The position numbers and the translations under genes are program-made. The notes below the pieces were generated by a model. That model was not told where the DNA came from, ran no database searches, and saw only the letters and a list, made by a program, of their open reading frames with translations. This document shows, one piece after another, positions 8,655 to 15,322 of a stretch of DNA of 29,789 bases (positions are counted from its first letter, which is position 1; every line of letters starts with the position of its first letter). Source of the DNA: Rhodospirillaceae bacterium UBA4479 (GTDB lineage Bacteria > Pseudomonadota > Alphaproteobacteria > Rhodospirillales > Casp-alpha2). The stretch lies in NCBI GenBank assembly GCA_002389175.1, contig DGNZ01000121.1, positions 1 to 29,789 on the forward strand, written 5' to 3'.

Positions 8655-8718
8655 GTGGCGTCGGCTTTCCAAGCACATTCCTTTCCGTTACCGTTCGCCA
8701 AAGGTGTGCTGGGGCGAA

Positions 8719-9333
8719 ATGGCAGATTTCTTAGGTGACAATCTAGACTGCATACGTGGCGAACGCCGTGTCCTGTCAGGTTTGAACTTCCAAATTTCAG
8801 ATGGTGAAATTCTTGTCCTGACGGGCAAGAACGGAACGGGTAAATCGACGCTACTGCGATTGATGTCGGGATTGCTGCGTCCACAAGGTGGCGAGCTATC
8901 TTGGGATGGCGAGAGCATTGCCGAAGATCCTTCGGCACATAATGATCGCATGACATATGTTGGGCACGCCGAAGCCGTGAAGCCCGCGATGTCCGTCCTG
9001 GAGAATGTTGAATTTTGGCGCAGTGTCCGCACAAAGCCTGATAAGACTGCAATGGATGCATTGGCCGCTGTTGGCATCGCGCACTTGGCAAACATCCCCG
9101 CCCGTTATTTATCCGCAGGCCAGAAGCGCCGCGTGGCGCTGACACGTGCCCTGACATCGGGGGCTAAGCTTTGGTTATTGGACGAGCCTACGACGGCATT
9201 GGACGTTGATGCATCGACGGCGTTTGGTGCCACGATCCAAGCCCATCGCCAAGCGGGCGGCATGGCCGTGATCTCGACCCATACGGATTTAGGTCTGAGC
9301 GACGTTCGCCATTTGAATTTGAGCCCATCATGA
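8719..9333 (+). CDS. ccmA: Haem exporter ATP-binding subunit CcmA
   Basis: A 204-residue ATPase of the CcmAB(CD) complex, which drives release of holo-CcmE during System I cytochrome c maturation. Walker A is GKNGTGKSTLL, the signature is LSAGQKRRVALTRAL and Walker B is LWLLDEPTTALD, all typical of CcmA. The frame stays open upstream to 8653, but the ATG at 8719 (MADFLGDNL) gives the family's normal length and avoids overlap with the terminator. Its stop overlaps the ccmB start (ATGA). It is the first gene of the ccmABC block. No Fnr site was found in its upstream region. Confidence 0.93.
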   Translation: MADFLGDNLDCIRGERRVLSGLNFQISDGEILVLTGKNGTGKSTLLRLMSGLLRPQGGELSWDGESIAEDPSAHNDRMTYVGHAEAVKPAMSVLENVEFWRSVRTKPDKTAMDALAAVGIAHLANIPARYLSAGQKRRVALTRALTSGAKLWLLDEPTTALDVDASTAFGATIQAHRQAGGMAVISTHTDLGLSDVRHLNLSPS

Positions 9334-9995
9334 ACGGTGTTCTCGCAATTATGAGCCGTGAGCTACGTTTGGCGGTGCGGCAAAGCAGCGACAGTATGAT
9401 GGTGATCGCGTTTTTTGTGATCGCTGTCGTGTTGTTTCCTTTTGGCGTGGGGCCAGAGCCGCAAATGCTGGCACGCATCGGTCCGGGCGTGATCTGGGTA
9501 GCTGCACTGCTGGCCGCGATGTTGTCGATGGAGCGCATGTTTCAAGCCGACTACGAGGATGGTTCCCTGGAATTATTGGCGTTAACGCCGGTGCCCCTTG
9601 AGCTGACAGTTTTGGCGAAAGTGCTATCGCACTGGCTTACGACCGGATTGCCATTGATCATCGTATCGCCGTTGCTGGCGATCATGATGAACATCCCGCC
9701 CGAAGGGTGGGGCATATTGATTTTATCATTGGCACTGGGGACGCCGACACTTTCGTTGATCGGGGCCGTCGGGGCCGGGTTGATATTGGGCGCACGGCGC
9801 GGCGGTGTCTTGTTATCGTTGTTGGTGTTGCCCTTGTTTATTCCGATTTTGATTTTTGGCGTGGGCTCCGTCGATATGGTGTTAAATGGGCTCGAGACAA
9901 AAGCACATATGTTATTGTTAGGCGGCATCTTTTTAGGCAGCTTGGCGCTCACACCATGGGCAACGGCTGCGGCCGTGCGCGAGGCTGTGGCTTAA
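9330..9995 (+). CDS. ccmB: Haem exporter membrane protein CcmB
   Basis: A 221-residue protein with six hydrophobic segments and the CcmB hallmark near residues 66-85 (RMFQADYEDGSLELLALTP). It is an inner-membrane partner of CcmA and CcmC in the CcmABCD release complex of cytochrome c biogenesis. The start overlaps the ccmA stop by four bases, implying coupled translation. The length is normal for the family and the frame is undamaged. Confidence 0.95.
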   Translation: MNGVLAIMSRELRLAVRQSSDSMMVIAFFVIAVVLFPFGVGPEPQMLARIGPGVIWVAALLAAMLSMERMFQADYEDGSLELLALTPVPLELTVLAKVLSHWLTTGLPLIIVSPLLAIMMNIPPEGWGILILSLALGTPTLSLIGAVGAGLILGARRGGVLLSLLVLPLFIPILIFGVGSVDMVLNGLETKAHMLLLGGIFLGSLALTPWATAAAVREAVA

Positions 9996-10031
9996 CGTTA
10001 TACGGATGCTATAACGCGTTCAGGAGATTCT

Positions 10032-10754
10032 ATGTTTCATCGCTTTGCCAATCCTACCCGGTTTCAGAAACTCAGTAAGGTCATAGAGCCTTGGGCACTG
10101 GCCATCATGGTGCTGTGCTTGGGCCCGGGCCTGTATTACGCATTGTTCTCGTCGCCCGTTGATTACCAACAAGGCCATACGGTGCGCATCATGTACATCC
10201 ATGTCCCTAGCGCGTGGATGGCGATGTTCTGTTACGTCGCGATGGCGCTGGCATCCGCAGTGGCGTTGATTTGGAAGCATCAGCTTGCAGATATTGCGGC
10301 CAAGGCGACCGCACCGATTGGTGCAGGCTTTACATTGCTGGCTTTGGTGACCGGTGCGTTATGGGGCAAACCGATGTGGGGCACATGGTGGGTATGGGAT
10401 GCCCGGCTTACATCTGTGTTGGTGTTGTTCTTTCTCTACCTGGGCTACATCGCGCTGCATAATGCGTTTGATGATGCGCGCCGCGGCGGTCAGGCGGCAT
10501 CGATATTGGCCATTGTCGGCTTCGTAAACGTGCCGATTATTAAGTTCTCGGTTGATTGGTGGAATACGCTGCATCAACCCGCCAGTGTGGTCCGCATGGA
10601 TGGCCCGGCCATTCATCCAGAAATGTTGCTTCCGCTCATCCTGATGGCGGTGGCTTTTAAGTTTTATTACATCTGGTTGGTATTGGTCCGTATTCGCCAA
10701 GAGATCATGGCGCAACGCGTGCGGGCGCTGCACCAACGCGAGGCCTCAGCTTAG
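10032..10754 (+). CDS. ccmC: Haem handling protein CcmC
   Basis: A 240-residue six-helix membrane protein of the haem handling family. The tryptophan-rich periplasmic motif WGTWWVWDARLTS lies at residues 116-128. The flanking histidines expected to ligand haem are H57 (in IHVPSAW) and the histidine of LHQPASVVR. It loads haem onto CcmE. AGGAG precedes the ATG by about 6 b, and there is a 36-b gap from ccmB. ccmD does not follow as it normally does. Instead the gene ends tail-to-tail with the fnr-type gene, the two stops overlapping by four bases, and ccmD lies nearly 4 kb further on. Confidence 0.95.
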   Translation: MFHRFANPTRFQKLSKVIEPWALAIMVLCLGPGLYYALFSSPVDYQQGHTVRIMYIHVPSAWMAMFCYVAMALASAVALIWKHQLADIAAKATAPIGAGFTLLALVTGALWGKPMWGTWWVWDARLTSVLVLFFLYLGYIALHNAFDDARRGGQAASILAIVGFVNVPIIKFSVDWWNTLHQPASVVRMDGPAIHPEMLLPLILMAVAFKFYYIWLVLVRIRQEIMAQRVRALHQREASA

Positions 10755-11509
10755 GCGGCGGCCTCGCCACTGGCAAAGATCGGCGAGAGTCTGCGCAGGC
10801 GATCGAGGTCAGGGATAATCAATCTATCGGGTTTTGGTAGCATAATGACTTTTGATTTTTTCAGGGCCGAAAATTGCCGCGATACTGTTTCGGTGTTCAG
10901 CCCCAAATAATCGCCGATATCCCCGTGGGTCATTGGTAAATCTACTTCGATCCCGTCAGGGTGCTCAGTGCCGATACGCTTTGCCAGTATATAAATGAAG
11001 TGCGAAATTTTCTCCTGCACGCCACCGCGCGCCAATAAAGTCATGTGCTGAATCATACGGTCTTTTTCACCCAGCGTCAGTTCATAGAGTTGCACGGCCG
11101 CTTGCGGATACGCACGCTTCATTGTCGACACGAGGTTGGAGTCCAGAACGCATACCACACTCGGAATGGCCGCGAATGCTGTGACGTCTTTTTGCAGATG
11201 CCCGTTGGTCAGGGTCTCGCCCTTGCAGACAAAGTCTACAACAAACCGACGCCCGTCATCTAAAATCCGCTGCAAGATTATCAGCCCCGACGAGACCGTT
11301 GAAATCGTCCCATCACGAAGCGCCTTGTCACTTAACGAGACGCCGACATCGAAACTTTGACGTTCTGCGCGCTCTGAGACGAACTCCCGTAGAATAGGGT
11401 TCGCGCGCTCCATTGATCGACATAAAGTGCAATGACGTTGCGGGCAAATCGCCGCAGATTGCTCTGAAAAGCGTCGACGTGGTCGTCGTTTGGCTTGGTG
11501 CGTATTCAT
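10751..11509 (-). CDS. fnr: Fnr/FixK-family oxygen-responsive transcription regulator
   Basis: A 252-residue Crp/Fnr-family activator. Four candidate [4Fe-4S] ligands are visible: C22, C27 and C30 near the N-terminus (C-x4-C-x2-C) and C120, which aligns with E. coli Fnr C122. C95 is an extra cysteine. A cyclic-nucleotide-like beta barrel is followed by a winged helix whose MTHGDIGDYLGLNTETVSR segment keeps the Glu, Ser and Arg that read TTGAT half-sites. The ATG at 11509 was chosen over an upstream in-frame TTG at 11524 because GGGGGG lies just before it. It lies head-to-head with the 12-haem cytochrome gene across a 226-b region holding a perfect Fnr box placed to activate fnr itself. The N-terminal cysteine spacing differs from E. 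coli Fnr (C-x2-C-x5-C). Confidence 0.9.
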   Translation of the reverse strand: MNTHQAKRRPRRRFSEQSAAICPQRHCTLCRSMERANPILREFVSERAERQSFDVGVSLSDKALRDGTISTVSSGLIILQRILDDGRRFVVDFVCKGETLTNGHLQKDVTAFAAIPSVVCVLDSNLVSTMKRAYPQAAVQLYELTLGEKDRMIQHMTLLARGGVQEKISHFIYILAKRIGTEHPDGIEVDLPMTHGDIGDYLGLNTETVSRQFSALKKSKVIMLPKPDRLIIPDLDRLRRLSPIFASGEAAA

Positions 11510-11561
11510 AATTGTCCCCCCCAAAAGGGTTCAGCCACATACATTTGCAGCCTCAATTATG

Positions 11562-11603
11562 AATCTAGATCGTTCGCTAGATGTGGGCTTTGATTTGGAT
11601 CAA
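11562..11603 (-). promoter_or_regulatory. Class II Fnr promoter driving fnr
   Basis: A perfect Fnr box, TTGAT-N4-ATCAA, occupies 11590-11603. On the minus strand exactly 22 b separate it from TAGATT (11567-11562), a TAnnnT -10 element. That centres the box at -41.5 relative to a start near 11555. This is standard geometry for a class II Fnr-activated promoter and predicts autoregulation of fnr. The same box could influence the divergent cytochrome gene, but no -10 at matching distance was found on the + strand (AAAACT). Confidence 0.75.
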
Positions 11604-11630
11604 CCTTGCCGAGATTAATTTTCTGAAAAC

Positions 11631-11706
11631 TGACTGCAGTCAATGCGGCCCCAAAAGTTTTATGAACTAATGTTCATTACAAATCGTTCATCTTGCCGGA
11701 TGAACG
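11631..11706 (+). promoter_or_regulatory. Palindrome array in the leader of the 12-haem cytochrome gene
   Basis: Three perfect palindromes lie in sequence: TGACTGCAGTCA (11631-11642); ATGAAC-N4-GTTCAT (11662-11677); and CGTTCATC-N6-GATGAACG (11685-11706). The last two share the hexamer GTTCAT, giving four half-sites, any of which can pair with either opposite partner. They may be operator sites for an unknown dimeric regulator. Alternatively, they may be alternative RNA hairpins, the last one ending 15 b before the GGGGGGTGAG ribosome site (11724-11733). Confidence 0.5.
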
Positions 11707-11735
11707 CCTAAATCTAAATCACCGGGGGGTGAGCT

Positions 11736-14081
11736 ATGACTGTTGTGATCCGCACTTTTTGTGTTCTATTTGTCCTCTCCATCTTTGGAATGATGTCATC
11801 TGAGGCATCGGCAAAAGATTCTGTTTCTGCGGCTTTGGCCAAAGAAAAAGGCTGCATGTCATGCCACGAAGGCATTGAGCAGTTCACAGATGGTGCGATG
11901 ATGGATTCGATTGTCGCACTTGGCGAAGATCATGGCGACCCAGGCGGTTGCGTTGTGTGTCACGGCGGTAATCCACAAGCGACAACAGCAGAAAAAGCGC
12001 ATAGTGGCGCTCCAAAAGAACTTACAGAAGCAGACGGCCCCCACACATTTTATCCTGATCCCGGCAGCATCTTTATTGGCGATCGCGCCTGTGGCCAATG
12101 CCACCAGGGTTACGCAGAACGCCTGATGAAGTCGTTGATGAATACCGAAGCTGGCAAACTACAAGGGAACCTGTGGGCTTGGAATGTACAGAAAGATCAA
12201 AAAGTTGTTTGGGGCAACTATGACCTGAAGGACGAAGACGGCCCAGAGCCAATGGTTGGGACGGATGCTTATAAAGAGTACATGCTTGAATACGTTGCAG
12301 CCCACCCGGATCAAATGCCGAGCGAAATGATTCAGGTGCCGGATGTTAACGTAGATGACATTCCGAACCACCCAAATCAGGCTGGTATCACATATTCCCG
12401 CCAACAGTGTCAGCGTTGTCACGTCGGTGTTTCCGGTCGTGAAAAACGTGGAGACTACCGCGGTACAGGTTGTTCATCTTGTCACGTTCCTTATTCAAAC
12501 GAAGGTCTCTACGAAGGTGGCGACCCGATGATCAGCAAGGAATTACCGGGCAAGCTGCTTGTTCACCGGATGCAAGGCACACGGAAGTCCAAGGTTTCGC
12601 ACAACGGTATCGAGTATTCCGGTATTCCAACCGAGTCCTGCGTAACGTGCCACAACCGTGGTAAGCGGATCGGTGTCAGCTACCAAGGCATCATGGAGTT
12701 CCCGTATGGGAGCCCATATGATGGCCAAGGTAAGAAGCAGCCGAAACTGCACACCAAAAAATATCTCTTCATCAAGGATGATTTGCATCACCAAATCGAA
12801 AGCCGTGAAGGCAATCCAAAAGGTGGCCTGTTATGCCAGGATTGCCACACATCAATCGATATGCACGGTGATGGTAACATGCCGGGTACAACTTTGGCGC
12901 AAGTCGAAATTGAGTGCGAAGATTGCCACGGCACCGTTGCAGAATTCCCATGGGATCTGCCACTCGGGTATGGCGAAGAATTCCAAAAAGACATTGGCGA
13001 CAAGCCGCGTGGCTTAACCAAAGACCTGCCGGACTTCATGGCCTTTGCGACTCAATACGAGCCACAAGACGGCTATCTGCTGACCGCACGCGGTAACCCA
13101 TATGGCAACGTCGTCAAAAAGGGCAAAGAGGTTATTCTTCACTCAGCAACCGGACTGGACTTTAAAATTCCGATCCTGAAGCAGTTGAAGATCGACAACG
13201 CCTGGAAGTCGCCGAATGCGATGGTTGCGATGTCCGCTGTCGGCAAACACATGGAAACCATGGAATGTTATGCATGCCATGCGGATTGGGCACCACAGTG
13301 CTACGGCTGCCACGTCACCGTCGATTACTCTAAAAACAAGACGGATGTCGATTGGATCAAAACGGCCAACGCGCGGGGCGAAGACGGTCTGTCTGCGGAC
13401 TACGCACTGGGCACCAACGGTCTGAAAGGTCCTGGTAAAGTTTCTGAAACACGCAGCTACCTGCGTTGGGAAACACCCATCCTGGGTATCAATGGTGAAG
13501 GGCGTGTGACTCCGCTGATGCCAGGTTGTCAGGTCATCACCACCGTGATCGACAAAGATGGAAACACGATTGTCGAAAACGAAATCTGGGATACCGCCGA
13601 AGCCAAGGGTCTGGATCACGCGCCCGTTCAGCCGCACACTGCGGGTCGTCTGGCACGGTCGTGTGAGAGCTGCCACAACAATCCGAAAACCCTCGGGTAC
13701 GGGATTGAAGATGGTCGCTTCATGCTGGGCTACGAGAATGACCTCGTGATTGATGTTAAGACGGCTACGGGACAAATCGTCCCGCAGCAGTACAAGGTTC
13801 AGTCTCCGGCTATTCCTAAGCTCGACCACGATCTGTCGCAAATCATCACCCGTGATGGCGAGCAACTGGTCACCGTCGGCAGTCACTGGCCACTGTCTGG
13901 TCCGTTGACCGAGGAACAACGCTCTAAGATGGAACGGACTGGGTTGTGCATGGGCTGTCACCAGAACATGCTGGACGAGGACCTATGGTCCAAAGTCAAT
14001 TCCCCTGCCTTTGTTGACAACAAAGAGCACCAGGATGTGATGAACAAAGCGGTCCACTCTCTCGCCAAAGACAAGAAATAG
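11736..14081 (+). CDS. Periplasmic or extracellular 12-haem c-type cytochrome
   Basis: A 781-residue protein with a Sec signal peptide (cleavage near residue 26, after ASA) and twelve CxxCH haem-attachment motifs. The first cysteines are at 40, 72, 119, 225, 246, 302, 367, 394, 511, 522, 643 and 738. The haems are spread over the whole length with a haem-free stretch at about 400-510, suggesting two or three domains. The only other cysteine in the mature protein is C598. No membrane anchor, lipobox or non-haem cofactor motif is visible. It should be an electron carrier or multihaem reductase matured by the adjacent Ccm system. I do not recognise the exact subfamily; it is not an obvious NrfA, octahaem tetrathionate reductase or MtrA. 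A GGGGGGTGAG site precedes the ATG. It is followed 15 b later by a small secreted protein gene. Confidence 0.9.
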   Translation: MTVVIRTFCVLFVLSIFGMMSSEASAKDSVSAALAKEKGCMSCHEGIEQFTDGAMMDSIVALGEDHGDPGGCVVCHGGNPQATTAEKAHSGAPKELTEADGPHTFYPDPGSIFIGDRACGQCHQGYAERLMKSLMNTEAGKLQGNLWAWNVQKDQKVVWGNYDLKDEDGPEPMVGTDAYKEYMLEYVAAHPDQMPSEMIQVPDVNVDDIPNHPNQAGITYSRQQCQRCHVGVSGREKRGDYRGTGCSSCHVPYSNEGLYEGGDPMISKELPGKLLVHRMQGTRKSKVSHNGIEYSGIPTESCVTCHNRGKRIGVSYQGIMEFPYGSPYDGQGKKQPKLHTKKYLFIKDDLHHQIESREGNPKGGLLCQDCHTSIDMHGDGNMPGTTLAQVEIECEDCHGTVAEFPWDLPLGYGEEFQKDIGDKPRGLTKDLPDFMAFATQYEPQDGYLLTARGNPYGNVVKKGKEVILHSATGLDFKIPILKQLKIDNAWKSPNAMVAMSAVGKHMETMECYACHADWAPQCYGCHVTVDYSKNKTDVDWIKTANARGEDGLSADYALGTNGLKGPGKVSETRSYLRWETPILGINGEGRVTPLMPGCQVITTVIDKDGNTIVENEIWDTAEAKGLDHAPVQPHTAGRLARSCESCHNNPKTLGYGIEDGRFMLGYENDLVIDVKTATGQIVPQQYKVQSPAIPKLDHDLSQIITRDGEQLVTVGSHWPLSGPLTEEQRSKMERTGLCMGCHQNMLDEDLWSKVNSPAFVDNKEHQDVMNKAVHSLAKDKK

Positions 14082-14096
14082 GATAGGAGAACAGCC

Positions 14097-14459
14097 ATGA
14101 GAAAGTCTATTTTCGTCATCGCCTTCTCCGTGTTCTTGATTGGCACGGGCACCGCAAAAGCAGAGTTGGACTACAGCATCGCAGATCTACTTCTGCCATT
14201 TAAGGAAGGCGCCAACGATGCACGTAACGGTTCCGTCCTTGAGATGGAGTGCGAGCAATACATTGCTGGGTTCACCGACCTCTATCACGTCTTGGGCCAG
14301 GACAAGAAAGACAAAGTGTGTCTTCCGCCTCCTGGTAACCGGGATGATGAGGTTCGCTGGGCGTTCATGGAGTGGGCATTTGCCAACTACGGCGAGCGAA
14401 AAAAGCCTGCAGTAGAAGGATTGCGGCGTACTTTGAAAGCGCATTTCACCTGTAGTTGA
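14097..14459 (+). CDS. Small secreted Rap1a/Tai-like protein
   Basis: A 120-residue protein with a signal peptide (cleavage near residue 22, after AKA). The mature part resembles the Rap1a/Tai fold known from type VI amidase immunity proteins. Landmarks are C52 in ECEQYIAGFTDLY, C75 in VCLPP, a helical W/F-rich stretch and a terminal KAHFTC with C119. It lies 15 b after the 12-haem cytochrome with AGGAGA before the ATG, so the two are almost certainly co-transcribed. No type VI effector is nearby. A periplasmic accessory role for the cytochrome is therefore more likely than immunity, but that is inference from position. Confidence 0.75.
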   Translation: MRKSIFVIAFSVFLIGTGTAKAELDYSIADLLLPFKEGANDARNGSVLEMECEQYIAGFTDLYHVLGQDKKDKVCLPPPGNRDDEVRWAFMEWAFANYGERKKPAVEGLRRTLKAHFTCS

Positions 14460-14530
14460 TTTGCAGTTTCACGTTTAAATCGACGCGTTAGCCCCCTGGT
14501 AATATTAAATATTATTAAGGTCACCGTAAA

Positions 14531-14572
14531 TTGATCGATATCAACGACTTGTCGTACAATGTCGGGTACCAT
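14531..14572 (+). promoter_or_regulatory. Class II Fnr promoter driving ccmDEFGHI
   Basis: A perfect Fnr box, TTGAT-N4-ATCAA, occupies 14531-14544. Exactly 22 b downstream is TACCAT (14567-14572), fitting the TAnnnT -10 consensus. The box is centred at -41.5 from a start near 14579, the same geometry as the fnr promoter. An alternative -10, TACAAT at 14555-14560, would put the box too close for class II. A 15-b AT palindrome (14500-14514) lies just upstream. Confidence 0.75.
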
Positions 14573-14584
14573 TTGTATTGCTTG

Positions 14585-14600
14585 CGAGGCATGTGCCTCG
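14585..14600 (+). promoter_or_regulatory. 5' leader hairpin before ccmD
   Basis: CGAGGCA-TG-TGCCTCG is a perfect 7+2+7 palindrome starting about 6 b after the predicted transcription start (14579). It may be a 5'-end mRNA stabilising hairpin or an operator. A second short palindrome, CGTCCGGACG, lies at 14628-14637. The leader of about 86 b before ccmD holds no gene. Confidence 0.4.
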
Positions 14601-14664
14601 TAAACCTAAGGTTAACCTGATTGGGAGCGTCCGGACGTTGGACAACACAGACAGTATTCTCAGC

Positions 14665-14832
14665 ATGACAGAGCATGGCGCCTATGTGTGGCCAAGCTAT
14701 GGGATTGTTGCAGTCGTGTTGCTATTGCTTGTTGTTCAGACGCTTCGCGCCTTTAAACGAACGGCTAAGGAATTAGAGCAGGCGGAAGCACGTATTAAAT
14801 CGCCGACGTCTAAGACCGAGCCAGGGGAATAA
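14665..14832 (+). CDS. ccmD: Haem exporter small membrane protein CcmD
   Basis: A 55-residue protein with one transmembrane helix (residues about 10-28). The CcmD hallmark HGAYVWPSYG sits at the N-terminus and is followed by a charged cytoplasmic tail (QTLRAFKRTAKELEQAEAR). CcmD bridges CcmC and CcmE in holo-CcmE release. The frame is open upstream to 14578, but the ATG at 14665 gives the family's length and topology. The ribosome site is weak. It is separated from ccmC by the fnr/cytochrome insertion and instead starts the ccmDEFGHI block, one base before ccmE. Confidence 0.88.
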   Translation: MTEHGAYVWPSYGIVAVVLLLLVVQTLRAFKRTAKELEQAEARIKSPTSKTEPGE

Positions 14833-14833
14833 C

Positions 14834-15286
14834 GTGAAACGTAAACATAAGCGACTTAGTTTCGTGCTCGTCGCATTTTGCCTGTTAGGCTCGGCAGCTG
14901 CGCTGATGCTGACTGCGTTTGAAGAAAACATCGTCTTCTTTTTCAGCCCCACAGATATCGTGGAGCAGCAAAAGGGGGCTGATGATCGACGCTTTCGTCT
15001 GGGTGGCCTGGTCGAAGAAGGCAGCGTAGATCGAAGTGGTGGCGAGACCATTGCCTTTCGTGTCACGGATATCTCAAACTTCGTCCCCGTTCAATTTACC
15101 GGCATTTTGCCTGACTTGTTTCGCGAAGGTCAGGGCATCGTTGCCGAGGGTCGCTTGGTCAACGGTGTTTTCGTCGCGGACGAAGTGCTGGCAAAACACG
15201 ACGAGACGTATATGCCGCCAGAAGTTGCCGATGCCCTCAAGAAATCAGGCCAGTGGAAAGCATCTGAGCCTAAGACTGAGTATTAG
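14834..15286 (+). CDS. ccmE: Periplasmic haem chaperone CcmE
   Basis: A 150-residue protein with a GTG start one base after the ccmD stop. An N-terminal membrane anchor (residues about 8-28) precedes an OB-fold periplasmic domain containing RFRLGGLVEEGSV. The haem-binding motif is LAKHDETY with covalent ligand H122 and Y126, followed by MPPEV and a flexible polar tail. It accepts haem from CcmC and passes it to CcmF for attachment to apocytochromes such as the 12-haem protein next door. It is a complete, normal-length member of the family. Confidence 0.95.
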   Translation: MKRKHKRLSFVLVAFCLLGSAAALMLTAFEENIVFFFSPTDIVEQQKGADDRRFRLGGLVEEGSVDRSGGETIAFRVTDISNFVPVQFTGILPDLFREGQGIVAEGRLVNGVFVADEVLAKHDETYMPPEVADALKKSGQWKASEPKTEY

Positions 15287-15322
15287 CGCCATCCGGGCGC
15301 CGTTGAATAACAGGAGCCAAAC

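Noticed and set aside
8463..8678. A minus-strand 71-codon frame (55 from an internal ATG) with a protein-like C-terminus.
   Set aside because: It has no ribosome site, uses codons rare in this window (AGA, AGG, ATA, repeated GGG), and lies on top of the hairpin array and terminator, whose G-U pairs point to + strand RNA.
13143..13961. A 272-codon minus-strand open frame opposite the 12-haem cytochrome gene.
   Set aside because: It is a shadow of a strongly supported coding gene and its translation matches no family pattern.
14097..14459. The Rap1a/Tai-like protein as a type VI secretion immunity protein.
   Set aside because: No amidase effector or type VI gene is in the window, and the gene is tightly linked to the cytochrome instead.
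14578..14664. An upstream extension of the ccmD frame starting at a TTG.
   Set aside because: The extra 29 residues would cover the leader hairpin and predicted transcription start. CcmD proteins start close to the GAYVWPSYG motif.
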